Below, piece by piece: positions 24,420 to 32,497 of a stretch of DNA of 64,000 nt. Within the stretch, counting starts at the first letter, position 1. Each line of letters begins with the position of its first letter. Position numbers and translations under genes: made by a program. Source of the DNA: Afipia sp. OHSU_II-C1 (lineage in GTDB: Bacteria; Pseudomonadota; Alphaproteobacteria; Rhizobiales; Xanthobacteraceae); NCBI RefSeq assembly GCF_000497575.1, contig NZ_APJI01000023.1, positions 1-64,000 of the forward strand, written 5' to 3'. A model generated the notes under the pieces. It made no database searches, had not been told where the DNA came from, and saw nothing but the letters and a program-made list of their open reading frames with translations.

Positions 24420-25315
24420 GCGGCGGCTTCCTCCAGATCTTCCCCGACCGAGAGGACGTGAATGGTGACGTCCATGCCAAGGTGGGCGTCGGCCGGCCCC
24501 ATATAGGTGCCGTGCAACGGAATCGCCTGTTGCGGGTCGCGCGCCACCGCCACGCGAATGAGATCGCGGCTGCCGACAATGCCGTTGGTGGGGTCGAACT
24601 CGATCCAGCCTGCGCCCGGCAGATAGGCCCGCACCCAGGCATGGGTGTTGCCGCCACCGACATAGCCATGGGCCTCGTCGCCCGGAATGAAGATGTAGCC
24701 GCTGACGAAGCGCGACGCGATGCCGAGTCGTCGCAGCGCCTCGATCATGAACAGCGCGAAATCGCGGCAGGTGCCCGAACCCGTATCGAGGGTGTCGAGC
24801 GGATGCTGGGTGCCTTGCTCGTGGCGCTTGCGATACCCGAACGACTCCCGGACACCATGGGTCATGCCGACCAGAAGATCGATCGTTTTGGTGCGGCTTC
24901 CAGCGCTCAGAAACTGCCGCGCCCAGGCGGCCAGCGCGCCGTCGGGGTCGCTGTATTGCGGCGTCATCGACGGTGTGAGGTCGGTCAGTTCGTCGTGATC
25001 GTAGAAGAACGGATAATAATAGGCCTGATCATCGGGGCTCAGAACGATGTTCTCCAGCGGGGTGTGATCGACGGTGACGGTCGAATCGAACACCAGCCGG
25101 TCCGACTCGGTGTCGAAATCGGCGATGGCGACGCTGTTGCCGAAGACATCATGGATGCGGCGCAGCGAAGACGGCTGTGGCGAGATGTCGAGCCGCTCCG
25201 ACAGCACGCGGATATCGTGACCGTCGCGCGGACGCAGCATGATCCGGTGTTCGCCGAACGCTACCGGGCGGTCGTAGCGATACTCGGTCTTGTGATGAAT
25301 CGTCAGCAGGGGCAT
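24413..25315 (-). CDS. Transglutaminase-family protein with complete triad
   Basis: 300 residues from ATG 25315 (MPLLTIHHKTEYRYDRPVAF). An N-terminal beta domain typical of bacterial transglutaminase-like proteins (FGEHRIMLRPRDGHDIRVLS) precedes the core, with Cys183 (SGTCRDFALFMIEAL), His225 (GNTHAWVRAYLPG) and Asp241 (EFDPTNG). Predicted as a cysteine protease or amidase. The first gene of a two-gene operon with the related gene at 23595-24419; the pairing of a complete and a His-less copy suggests a heteromeric enzyme, by inference. Confidence 0.88.
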   Translation of the reverse strand: MPLLTIHHKTEYRYDRPVAFGEHRIMLRPRDGHDIRVLSERLDISPQPSSLRRIHDVFGNSVAIADFDTESDRLVFDSTVTVDHTPLENIVLSPDDQAYYYPFFYDHDELTDLTPSMTPQYSDPDGALAAWARQFLSAGSRTKTIDLLVGMTHGVRESFGYRKRHEQGTQHPLDTLDTGSGTCRDFALFMIEALRRLGIASRFVSGYIFIPGDEAHGYVGGGNTHAWVRAYLPGAGWIEFDPTNGIVGSRDLIRVAVARDPQQAIPLHGTYMGPADAHLGMDVTIHVLSVGEDLEEAAAC

Positions 25316-25425
25316 CGTCTCATTCAGGCCGATTGAATTCGTCTGCGAATCGTACATGCTGTTTTTGCTGCATTTCCGGCTAATTGTTGGGCTTGAATGC
25401 CGCTGTGATAGGCAACGAAAGCAAA

Positions 25426-26238
25426 ATGGCCCTGCCCGATCCAGCCGACACTTTACGACTCCTTGAGCACGACGAAGTTCCCCCCGTGCTCGAGGAAAAT
25501 GCCGGCAGCCGCTCGCCGTTCTTCTTCACCTGCGATCATTATGGCCGCCTGATCCCCCGCGCGCTCGGCGATCTTGGCGTGCATGCCGGCGAACTGGAGC
25601 GGCACATCGCCTGGGACATCGGCATTGCCGAGGTCGCGACCTGGCTTGCGAAGGAAATGGACGTGCACCTGATCGCGCAGCGCTATTCGCGCCTCGTGAT
25701 CGACTGCAACCGGCCGTTCGACAGCCCGGGCTCGATCCCGCTGATCAGCGAGGCGACGGAAATTCCGGGCAACGGCGGGCTCACCCGCGAGCAGGTGGCG
25801 GAGCGGCAGCGCGCCGTGTTCGCGCCCTACCATACGCGCATCGCGCAGGCGCTCGACGCGCGCAAGGCCAGCGGCCTGCCGACCATTCTGGTGTCGCTGC
25901 ATTCGTTCACGCCGGTCTATGCCGGCATCGCCCGGCCCTGGCACATCGGCACGCTCTACAACCGCGACGACCGGCTGCCGCATCTCTTGCGCGACAAGCT
26001 ACGCCTTGAGGGCGATCTGGTGGTCGGCGATAACGAGCCTTATGCGGTGAGCGATGCGACCGACTACACCATTCCTGTGCATGGCGAAAAGCGCGGGCTG
26101 ATGCATACCGGCATCGAGATCCGGCAGGATCTGATCAGCGACCAGTCCGGCCAGCATCAATGGGCGGAGCGGCTGTCACGTCTCCTGCGCGAGATCGAGG
26201 AAGGGCTGCACGCCAGGAAACTGATGCCCGCCGAGTGA
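25426..26238 (+). CDS. N-formylglutamate amidohydrolase-family protein
   Basis: 270 residues from ATG 25426 (MALPDPADTLRLLEHDEVPP). Family blocks: FFTCDHYGRLIPRAL, HIAWDIGIAEVATWLAKEMD, YSRLVIDCNRPFDSPGSIPL, ILVSLHSFTPVYAG and PVHGEKRGLMHTGIEIRQD. N-formylglutamate amidohydrolase (HutG type 2) releases formate and glutamate in histidine breakdown, but no hut genes are near. Homologues of this broad group in rhizobia are mostly untested. It is divergent from the transglutaminase operon, with a shared ~110-base promoter region. Confidence 0.85.
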   Translation: MALPDPADTLRLLEHDEVPPVLEENAGSRSPFFFTCDHYGRLIPRALGDLGVHAGELERHIAWDIGIAEVATWLAKEMDVHLIAQRYSRLVIDCNRPFDSPGSIPLISEATEIPGNGGLTREQVAERQRAVFAPYHTRIAQALDARKASGLPTILVSLHSFTPVYAGIARPWHIGTLYNRDDRLPHLLRDKLRLEGDLVVGDNEPYAVSDATDYTIPVHGEKRGLMHTGIEIRQDLISDQSGQHQWAERLSRLLREIEEGLHARKLMPAE

Positions 26239-26242
26239 GGCG

Positions 26243-27220
26243 CTAGCCTTTCGTCGCGACGTAGTACGCCAGCGCCCAGATCACCGCCACCGCCACCCAG
26301 AGAAACCACGCAGCCGTGGCGCGCGGCTCCAGCACCGACTCGGATGGATTCTGCGGATTGACGTAAACGTCGACAATGGCGCCTTCCGGATACTTCCTGA
26401 CGTAGCGCTGCACGCCCCAGTCGGAGGTGGAGGACACCTGCCCGTTCATGCTGGCCACGAGACCGGTGTAGTCGGCGTTTTCATAGCGATAGGTGTAGGA
26501 AATGTTCGCCCTGAACATGATCGGTCCGCGCGAGCCGCTATCATCCGCGCGGGCACGGAAGCGATCGAGACCTGACGTCCTGATCCTGCCCTTCACCACC
26601 GGCCATTTCCGCGCCAGCGCCGCGTGACGATGCAGCCCGATCGCGAACAGTGCGATCGCCGCGCCGAACGCGCCCAGAGCCACGGTCATGCCCGACATTT
26701 CGGGGTTGGCGAGTCTGGTCGAGACGAAATCGGTCAGTTTGTGAAAGCCGATCGCCGAGCCGAACACCAGCGCGACCGCAATCACCACCATCCAGCCGAT
26801 GCAGCCCCACATACCCTTGGGCATGTCGCGCTCGAGCACGGCCTCGCTACGCTTGTTTGGATTGTAATAGACGGTGACAGCCGTCCCGACCGGATAGCGC
26901 GCGAGGGTTTCGGCGACTTCGAAATTGCCGCGATCCTCGCCGATGGTGACGCGGTTGTTGCGATAGGCCTGCCCCGCGATCACATATTCATAGGTGACGT
27001 TCGCGAAGTTGCGCTCCTCGTAGTAATGCCCCGCCTCGCGGTCGCTATCGATGACCCTGACGTCGCGCGTTTCCGGCTTCGAGATCACCACCTTGCCCGG
27101 CACGCTTGGCCAGTCGCTGGCGGCGCGGACTTCCAGATATTTGTAGATCGCCGCGAATACGATGAGGCCGACCGGCGCCAGCAGCATCGCATAAACGAAC
27201 CACGGAATATCCGGCAGCAT
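26243..27220 (-). CDS. Membrane protein with two DUF3592-like domains
   Basis: 325 residues from ATG 27220. TM helices lie at ~5-28 (WFVYAMLLAPVGLIVFAAIY), ~130-150, ~172-195 and at the C-terminus (ATAAWFLWVAVAVIWALAYY). Two soluble repeats (WPSVPGKVVISKPETR .. VTVYYNPNKRSEAVLE, and WPVVKGRIRTSGLDRF .. VDVYVNPQNPSESVLE) each carry the DUF3592 pattern W-P-x-V-x-G and V-Y-x-N-P. Function unknown. It starts 2 bases after the LysE stop, so the two are one operon. Confidence 0.82.
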   Translation of the reverse strand: MLPDIPWFVYAMLLAPVGLIVFAAIYKYLEVRAASDWPSVPGKVVISKPETRDVRVIDSDREAGHYYEERNFANVTYEYVIAGQAYRNNRVTIGEDRGNFEVAETLARYPVGTAVTVYYNPNKRSEAVLERDMPKGMWGCIGWMVVIAVALVFGSAIGFHKLTDFVSTRLANPEMSGMTVALGAFGAAIALFAIGLHRHAALARKWPVVKGRIRTSGLDRFRARADDSGSRGPIMFRANISYTYRYENADYTGLVASMNGQVSSTSDWGVQRYVRKYPEGAIVDVYVNPQNPSESVLEPRATAAWFLWVAVAVIWALAYYVATKG

Positions 27221-27222
27221 CG

Positions 27223-27837
27223 TTACCTCGCCCGCGTCAGGGCGAGCCAGATGCCGCCGCCGATCATGAAGCCGCCGGAAATGCGCGAGACGAGGCGCAC
27301 CCGCCGCGCCGACAGCAGCTTGCCCGCACGGCCCGCCAGCAGGGCGTAGGCGCCGTCGGACAGCGCCGCGATCACGGTGAAGGTGACGCCGAGCAGCGCC
27401 ACCTGCGGCAGGTGATCCTGATTCATATCGACGAATTGCGGAATGAACGCGCCGAAGAACACCAGCACCTTCGGGTTGCTCAGCAGCACCAGGAATCCCT
27501 GAAGGAAGAATCCGCCGCGCGGCGGCGGCGGCGCGTCGGTCGACGACAGCGCGCCGGTCGACCGGAACAGCTTGATGCCGAGCCAGACGAGATAGGCCGC
27601 GCCTGCGAACCGCACCCATTCGAACCAGTAGCCCATCGTCGCCATCAGCGACGTGAGGCCCACGGCGATGATGCCGATGATGATCACAAGGCCCACCTGC
27701 GCGCCGGCAATGTTGGTGAGCGCCGCGCGCGTGCCGTAGCGAAGACCGTTGGCAATGACGAGGGTGACGATCGGACCCGGCAGGATCGCGAGCGCGACAC
27801 AGGCGGCGACGTAGGCGAGATAGACCTGAAGCGACAT
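27223..27837 (-). CDS. LysE/RhtB-family amino-acid exporter
   Basis: 204 residues from ATG 27837 (MSLQVYLAYVAACVALAILP). The family signature PGP near the N-terminus (AILPGPIVTLVIANGLRYGT), followed by NIAGAQVGLVIIIG, YLVWLGIKLF, FLQGFLVLLSNPKVLVFFGA and FIPQFV, identifies a six-helix LysE exporter. Such proteins export amino acids or derivatives; the substrate here is unknown. First gene of the operon with the DUF3592 protein. Confidence 0.92.
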   Translation of the reverse strand: MSLQVYLAYVAACVALAILPGPIVTLVIANGLRYGTRAALTNIAGAQVGLVIIIGIIAVGLTSLMATMGYWFEWVRFAGAAYLVWLGIKLFRSTGALSSTDAPPPPRGGFFLQGFLVLLSNPKVLVFFGAFIPQFVDMNQDHLPQVALLGVTFTVIAALSDGAYALLAGRAGKLLSARRVRLVSRISGGFMIGGGIWLALTRAR

Positions 27838-27929
27838 GAAATTCCCCGATGCGAGAGACCGCATCAAAGGATCAGACGCTGAGCAAATGCAAGCGGTTCA
27901 ATTCCACCGCAAATGATTTCGGGCGGCGC

Positions 27930-27959
27930 TTGACAGGCAACCGTTTGGTTGCCTATTAT
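27930..27959 (+). promoter_or_regulatory. Promoter with operator in its spacer, for the arsR-type gene
   Basis: TTGACA (27930-27935) and TATTAT (27954-27959) are 18 bases apart. The spacer contains a perfect inverted repeat AGGCAACC-GTTT-GGTTGCCT (27935-27954). The -10 ends 7 bases before ATG 27967 with no Shine-Dalgarno sequence, pointing to a leaderless, self-repressed message. Confidence 0.75.
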
Positions 27960-27966
27960 TCTGACC

Positions 27967-28281
27967 ATGGACGAGGTCTTCAAGGCACTGGCGGATGCAT
28001 CGCGGCGCTCATTGCTGGACCGGCTTCACGCCCGCAACGGGCAGACATTGCTGGAGCTTTGCGATGGTCTCGCCATGACGCGGCAGGCCGTGACCAAGCA
28101 TCTCGGGATTCTCGAAGACGCCAATCTCGTGACCACGCTCAAGCACGGCCGCGAGAAGCTGCACTACCTCAATCCCGTTCCGATCCACGAGATCGGCGAC
28201 CGATGGATCAGGAAATTCGAGCGCGGCAAGCTCGCCGCGCTCAGCGAACTCAAACGTCAACTGGAGAAGCGTGATGCGTAA
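27967..28281 (+). CDS. ArsR-family winged-helix repressor
   Basis: 104 residues from ATG 27967. Core: MDEVFKALADASRRSLLDRL, LLELCDGLAMTRQAVTKHLG (recognition helix MTRQAVTKHL), LEDANLVTTLKHGREKLHYL. No metal-binding cysteine pair is evident. It is the first gene of a three-gene operon: overlap of 8 bases with the first SRPBCC gene, which in turn overlaps the second. The inverted repeat in its promoter is the likely operator. It is a different ArsR subtype from the one at 9518 but has the same partner family. Confidence 0.9.
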   Translation: MDEVFKALADASRRSLLDRLHARNGQTLLELCDGLAMTRQAVTKHLGILEDANLVTTLKHGREKLHYLNPVPIHEIGDRWIRKFERGKLAALSELKRQLEKRDA

Positions 28282-28735
28282 ACCCGAATTCGTCTATGTG
28301 ACCTTCATCAAGACCACGCCGGAAGAACTCTGGCATGCCCTGACCAACACGGCCTTCACGGAAAGCTACTGGTTCGGCTGCAGCCTGCATTCCGATTGGA
28401 AGGTCGGCTCGCGGATGCACATGGACCGGTTCGGCAAGGTGGTGAACGAGGGCTTCGTGCTCGAATCCGATCCGCCGCGCCGGCTGTCCTATAGCTGGCT
28501 CTCGGTCTTCGATGCGGAGATGATCAAGGAGCGTCCCTCGCGCGTGACATTCGTGCTTGAGCCCAGCAACGGCGCAGTCAAGCTCACCGTGACCCACGAG
28601 GATTTCGCCGAGGACAGCAAGACACTGCCCAGCATTTCCGAAGGCTGGCCGCTGGTCCTCTCCAGCCTCAAGAGCATTCTGGAGACCGGCAAGCCGCTGG
28701 ATTTCGACATGCCACGCAGCGCGGAGCGCGCGTGA
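28274..28735 (+). CDS. SRPBCC (AHSA1-like) domain protein
   Basis: 153 residues from ATG 28274. SRPBCC fold: FVYVTFIKTTPEELWHALTN, TESYWFGCSLHSDWKVGSRM, DPPRRLSYSWLSVFD and a C-terminal helix GWPLVLSSLKSILETGKPL. The overlap with the arsR gene indicates co-translation. The last block is shared with the next gene (GWPAILSSLKSLLETGKPL), so the two SRPBCC genes are tandem duplicates. Ligand unknown. Confidence 0.87.
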   Translation: MRKPEFVYVTFIKTTPEELWHALTNTAFTESYWFGCSLHSDWKVGSRMHMDRFGKVVNEGFVLESDPPRRLSYSWLSVFDAEMIKERPSRVTFVLEPSNGAVKLTVTHEDFAEDSKTLPSISEGWPLVLSSLKSILETGKPLDFDMPRSAERA

Positions 28736-29253
28736 TGGACATCGGCAAGTTCAAACCGTCCCTCGTCTACACGATCTACATCGCCTCGACGCCGGAGAAG
28801 GTGTGGGACGCGCTGACGTCCGCCGAATACAGCCGGGATTACTTCTCGGGCTTCGGCGTCGAGGTCGAGGACCGGGTGGGCGGCGCGTTCGTGCTTCGCG
28901 CGCCGGACGGATCGGTTCACATCAGCGGCGAAGTCGTCGCCTACGATCCGCCGCGCAAGCTGGTCATCACCTTCAACGTCAACTGGCCCGGCCTGATCGA
29001 GGCGCTCGGCGAGACGCTGGTGACCTATGAGATCGAACAATCAGGCGACGCCGTCCGCCTGACGATGTCCGAGGCCAATGACCGGCCAATCGACGAGGAC
29101 ATTCTCTCCGGCGGCCGGGCGGGATGGCCGGCGATCCTTTCCAGCCTCAAGAGCTTGCTGGAAACCGGCAAGCCGCTGGCGGTGAAGATGGAGCCGCCGA
29201 AGCGAATGCTGGAGGCGCTGAAGCGGCTCGGCGTGAAAGTGCCGGGGATGTAA
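28735..29253 (+). CDS. SRPBCC (AHSA1-like) domain protein, tandem paralogue
   Basis: 172 residues from ATG 28735; the start shares one base with the previous stop (TGATG). Fold blocks: SLVYTIYIASTPEKVWDALT, FGVEVEDRVGGAFVLRAPDG, YDPPRKLVITFNVNWPGLIE, and WPAILSSLKSLLETGKPLAV. The last block matches the upstream gene almost exactly, a sign of recent duplication or functional constraint, while the middle differs. Third gene of the arsR operon. A REP-type palindrome follows. Confidence 0.87.
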   Translation: MDIGKFKPSLVYTIYIASTPEKVWDALTSAEYSRDYFSGFGVEVEDRVGGAFVLRAPDGSVHISGEVVAYDPPRKLVITFNVNWPGLIEALGETLVTYEIEQSGDAVRLTMSEANDRPIDEDILSGGRAGWPAILSSLKSLLETGKPLAVKMEPPKRMLEALKRLGVKVPGM

Positions 29254-29258
29254 CCGTT

Positions 29259-29339
29259 CGTCATTGCGAGCGAAGCGAAGCAATCCATCTTGATAACAAA
29301 GAGTGGATTGCTTCGTCGCAAGTGCTCCTCGCAATGACG
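29259..29339. repeat. REP-type palindromic repeat
   Basis: Outer arms CGTCATTGCGAG (29259-29270) and CTCGCAATGACG (29328-29339) are perfect complements; inner arms CGAAGCAATCCA (29276-29287) and TGGATTGCTTCG (29304-29315) also pair. This GTCATTGCGAG..GAAGCAATCC type is dispersed in many alphaproteobacterial genomes. It sits between convergent genes and touches the stop of the acyl-CoA ligase gene. Confidence 0.9.
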
Positions 29340-29340
29340 A

Positions 29341-30951
29341 CTAACCCAGCGTCCGCAATTCCCGCCGCAGCACCTTGCCCGTGGCCGTCATCGGCAAAGT
29401 GTCCGTGAACTGGATGTGACGCGGATACTCATGGGCGGCGAGCTGCACCTTGACGAAATCCTGAATCTCCTTCGCCAGCGCGTCGCTTGCGGTAAATCCC
29501 GGACGCAGCACGATCCATGCCTTGATCGCTTCGGTGCGGATCGGATCTGGAATCCCGACCACGGCGGACATCGCCACCGCCGGATGCTTCATCAGGGTAT
29601 GCTCGATCTCCGCAGGACCGATGCGATAGCCCGCGCTGGTGATGACATCGTCCTCGCGGCTGACGTACCAGAAGTAACCGTCGTCATCCTGCACGCCGAG
29701 ATCGCCGGTGAGCAGGAAGCCGTTCGCATATTTCTTCGCGGTGGCCTCCGGATTCTTCCAATATTCGATCATGGTCACCGGATTGGGAACCCGCACCCCG
29801 ACAATGCCGCGTTCATTGCGCGGCAATTCCTCGCCCTGCTCATTGACAATGCGCACATCGAATCCCGGCGTCGGTTTGCCCATCGAGCCCGGCTTGATCG
29901 GAAACAGATGGGAATTGTTGGCAAGGACCAGATTGCATTCGGTCTGGCCGTAGATCTCGTGCACATCGACGCCGAAAGTGGCGCGCACCCACTCGATCAG
30001 TTCAGCGCCGAGCGACTCGCCCCCGGAGAAGATGCTGCGCAGCTTCACGCCGTCATGCCTGACGTTCGCCTGACGCATCAGCTTCAATGCGGTGGGCGGC
30101 AGGAACACATTGCGCACGCCGTGATCGGCCATCAGTTGCATCGCCGCCTGCGGCTCGAACTTCTTGGCGCGATAGCCGAGCATCGGCACGCCGTGATACC
30201 AGGCCGGGAACAGCGCATCGAACAAGCCGCCGATCCAGGCCCAGTCCGCCGGCGTCCACATCAGGTCGCCGGGCTTCGGAAAGAAATCATGTGCCATCTC
30301 GACATTGGGCAGATGGCCGAGCAGCACGCGATGGGCGTGCAGCGCGCCCTTGGGATTCCCTGTCGTGCCTGACGTATAAATGATGATCGCCGGATCGTCG
30401 GGGCTGGTATCAACGGTCTGGAAATCCTCCGAGGCATCCTCGATGGACTGCCAGAACGATTTCGCACCGGCATGGACCGCGCCGCTGGTGACATAGATGT
30501 CCTGCAGATGCGGCAGCCGGTCGCGGATTTTGGAGAGTTTCTCCCAGCCGCCCTCGTCGGTGATGACCGCCCGCGCCCCGCTGTTGGCGAGGCGGAATTC
30601 CAGCGCATCCTCGCCGAACAGCGTGAACAGCGGTACGGAAATCATGCCGGAGCGGAAGGCGGCGAGATGGGCGATCGGCAGTTCCACCGATTGCGACAGG
30701 AACACGGCGACGCGGTCGCCCGGCTTGAGGCCGTCGGATTTCAGCACATTGGCGAAACTCTTCGACAGCGCGCTGATCTCGTCGAACGACAGCTTCTGCG
30801 TGCCGCCGTCTTCATCCACATAGATCAGCGCCAGCCGGCCGGAGCCATCCGCATAGCGGTCGCAGCACGCGGTTGCGATGTTGAACCGCGCCGGAATGTC
30901 CCAGCGGAAGTTCTTGTAGAGATCGTCGTAGGTGTCAGCTTGAGGGAGCAT
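29341..30951 (-). CDS. AMP-forming acyl-CoA ligase
   Basis: 536 residues from ATG 30951 (MLPQADTYDDLYKNFRWDIP); ATG 30960 is an alternative. ANL-superfamily motifs: P-loop IIIYTSGTTGNPKGALHAHR, IYGQTE, GFLLTGDLGVQDDDGY, VSREDDVITSAGYRIGPAEI and the catalytic Lys in MTATGKVLRREL. The fold activates a carboxylic acid as the acyl-AMP and transfers it to CoA. The acetyl-CoA-synthetase-like N-terminus (NFRWDIPARFNIATACCDRY) suggests a medium-chain or short branched acid, but this is not certain. Monocistronic, between two repeats. Confidence 0.93.
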   Translation of the reverse strand: MLPQADTYDDLYKNFRWDIPARFNIATACCDRYADGSGRLALIYVDEDGGTQKLSFDEISALSKSFANVLKSDGLKPGDRVAVFLSQSVELPIAHLAAFRSGMISVPLFTLFGEDALEFRLANSGARAVITDEGGWEKLSKIRDRLPHLQDIYVTSGAVHAGAKSFWQSIEDASEDFQTVDTSPDDPAIIIYTSGTTGNPKGALHAHRVLLGHLPNVEMAHDFFPKPGDLMWTPADWAWIGGLFDALFPAWYHGVPMLGYRAKKFEPQAAMQLMADHGVRNVFLPPTALKLMRQANVRHDGVKLRSIFSGGESLGAELIEWVRATFGVDVHEIYGQTECNLVLANNSHLFPIKPGSMGKPTPGFDVRIVNEQGEELPRNERGIVGVRVPNPVTMIEYWKNPEATAKKYANGFLLTGDLGVQDDDGYFWYVSREDDVITSAGYRIGPAEIEHTLMKHPAVAMSAVVGIPDPIRTEAIKAWIVLRPGFTASDALAKEIQDFVKVQLAAHEYPRHIQFTDTLPMTATGKVLRRELRTLG

Positions 30952-30980
30952 GGCAACCATCTCGAAAAAGCGTAATCCTA

Positions 30981-31117
30981 ACACCCCCACCCTGGCGCTT
31001 CGCGCCTTCCCTCCCCACAAGGGGGGAGGGAGAAGAAAGGGTACGACGTCACCGCATCTCTTAATCCCTCCCCTCGATGGGGAGGGCGGTTGACCGCAGG
31101 TCAGCCGGGTGGGGTGT
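30981..31117. repeat. Nested palindromic intergenic element (ACACCCC..GGGGTGT)
   Basis: Ends ACACCCCCACCCTGGC and GCCGGGTGGGGTGT form a near-complementary pair. Inside are CCCTCCCC..GGGGGGAGGG and CCCTCCCCTCGATGGGGAGG. It occupies nearly the whole gap between the ligase gene and the YqeY gene. A typical mosaic repeat of this group of genomes. Confidence 0.8.
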
Positions 31118-31125
31118 CTTCCGAA

Positions 31126-31581
31126 CTAACCCGCCAGCGCCGCCTTCACCAAACCGCTGGCCTTGCCGAAATCCATCTGGCCGGCGTACTTCGCCTTCAG
31201 CGCGGCGATCACCTTGCCCATGTCCTTCATGCTGGCGGCGCCGGTCTCGGTCACGATGGCGGCAATCGCAGCCTTCACCTCGTCGTCGGACATCTGCTTG
31301 GGCAGATAGGCGGAGATCACCGCGATCTCCTCGCGCTCCTGCGCCGCGAGTTCGGCGCGGCCGCCCTTGTCGTAAAGCTCGACCGATTCCTGACGCTGCT
31401 TGATCATCTTCTGCAGCACGCCGAGGATGTCCTCGTCGCTGAGCGGCGGCTTGCCCTGCCCGCGCGCCTCTATGTCCGAGTTCTTCAGCGTCGAGTTGAT
31501 CATGCGCAGCGTCGAGAGCTTGCGCTCGTCCTTCGCCTTCATGGCGTCCTTGACGGCGTTGTTGATGTCATCGCGCAGCAT
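31126..31581 (-). CDS. GatB/YqeY domain protein
   Basis: 151 residues: MLRDDINNAVKDAMKAKDER, KLSTLRMINSTLKNSDIEAR, YDKGGRAELAAQEREEIAVI, YLPKQMSDDEVKAAIAAI, DMGKVIAALKAKYAGQMDFG. Full-length match to the YqeY family, the free-standing homologue of the tail of GatB, thought to interact with tRNA or amidotransferases. It usually stands near carA, dnaG and rpoD in this group of bacteria, as it does loosely here. Confidence 0.95.
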   Translation of the reverse strand: MLRDDINNAVKDAMKAKDERKLSTLRMINSTLKNSDIEARGQGKPPLSDEDILGVLQKMIKQRQESVELYDKGGRAELAAQEREEIAVISAYLPKQMSDDEVKAAIAAIVTETGAASMKDMGKVIAALKAKYAGQMDFGKASGLVKAALAG

Positions 31582-31653
31582 CGGTCTCTCCCTCGCGGCA
31601 AATCGGATTGCCGTTCATTTAGGGCGTTTTGCGAGCCCGCACAACCAACGCCG

Positions 31654-32355
31654 TCACATCTCCAGCCAGTCCAGCAGCGCATCCGTCACTGCCTGCGGCT
31701 TCTCAAGTTGCGTCAGATGACCACAATCCTGAATGTTGACCAGCTTCGCGCCGGGGATACCGCTCGCGATCTCGCTTGATGCATCGGGCGGCATCATGTT
31801 GTCGGTATCGCTGGTCAGGACCAGCGTCGGACATTTGATCTGCGCCAGGGTCGGGCGGGAATCGATACGTCCCGTGATCGCCTCAAGCTGCCAGACGAAG
31901 GCATCGGGACCGACGTCGTCTGCCATGTCGAGCACAATGCGGTGCAACTGCTCGTCGCGCGCCAGCGCGGGATGCACGAAGTTCGCAAACAGGCGATCCA
32001 TCACGGCGCGGTAACCGCCCTGCTTCACCTCGGCGATCATCGCCCGCCGCTTTTCGGAGACTTCCGGCGCTTCGGGCCGCGCCGATGTATTCAGGAAAGC
32101 GAGCCGCGCAATCCGCTCCGGCGCCTGCCGGAACATTTCAAAGATGATGTAGCCGCCCATCGAATGGCCCGCGAGCGAAAAGCGCAGCGGGGCTTCGGCA
32201 AGAATGCGCCGCGCGATCGCCGCCATGTCGCCGCCGCGCGCATGGTTGGCGACGAACACCGCGCCCTGCCGCCACAGCGAAGGTATCTGCGGCTCGTAAA
32301 TCCGCGGCGAGCACGCAAGACCAGGCACCAGCACGACGGGAAGCGAATTGAGCAT
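31654..32355 (-). CDS. Alpha/beta hydrolase
   Basis: 233 residues from ATG 32355 (MLNSLPVVLVPGLACSPRIY). Catalytic triad visible: Ser in LAGHSMGGYIIFEM, Asp in LVLTSDTDNMMPPD and His in DCGHLTQLEKP. No signal peptide. The oxyanion-hole region reads PGLACS rather than HGW. A cytoplasmic esterase or peptidase-like enzyme of unknown substrate. It starts 16 bases before a palindromic repeat. Confidence 0.9.
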   Translation of the reverse strand: MLNSLPVVLVPGLACSPRIYEPQIPSLWRQGAVFVANHARGGDMAAIARRILAEAPLRFSLAGHSMGGYIIFEMFRQAPERIARLAFLNTSARPEAPEVSEKRRAMIAEVKQGGYRAVMDRLFANFVHPALARDEQLHRIVLDMADDVGPDAFVWQLEAITGRIDSRPTLAQIKCPTLVLTSDTDNMMPPDASSEIASGIPGAKLVNIQDCGHLTQLEKPQAVTDALLDWLEM

Positions 32356-32370
32356 GCGAACCTTCCTGTT

Positions 32371-32456
32371 CTGTCATTGCCAGGCTTGACCCGGCAATCC
32401 ATCACTTGAAGAGCTTTTCTCAGGATGGATGCGCGGGTCAAGCCCGCGCATGACAG
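32371..32456. repeat. Palindromic intergenic repeat
   Basis: CTGTCAT (32371-32377) and ATGACAG (32450-32456) close the element; inside are GGCTTGACCCGGC and GCGCGGGTCAAGCCCGCGC, which pair with each other in part and with themselves. A short REP-like element seen as a class in Bradyrhizobium-like genomes. Confidence 0.75.
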
Positions 32457-32497
32457 CCTGAGTATGTCTCACATATCGCGAGGCCGAATCCTCTCCA

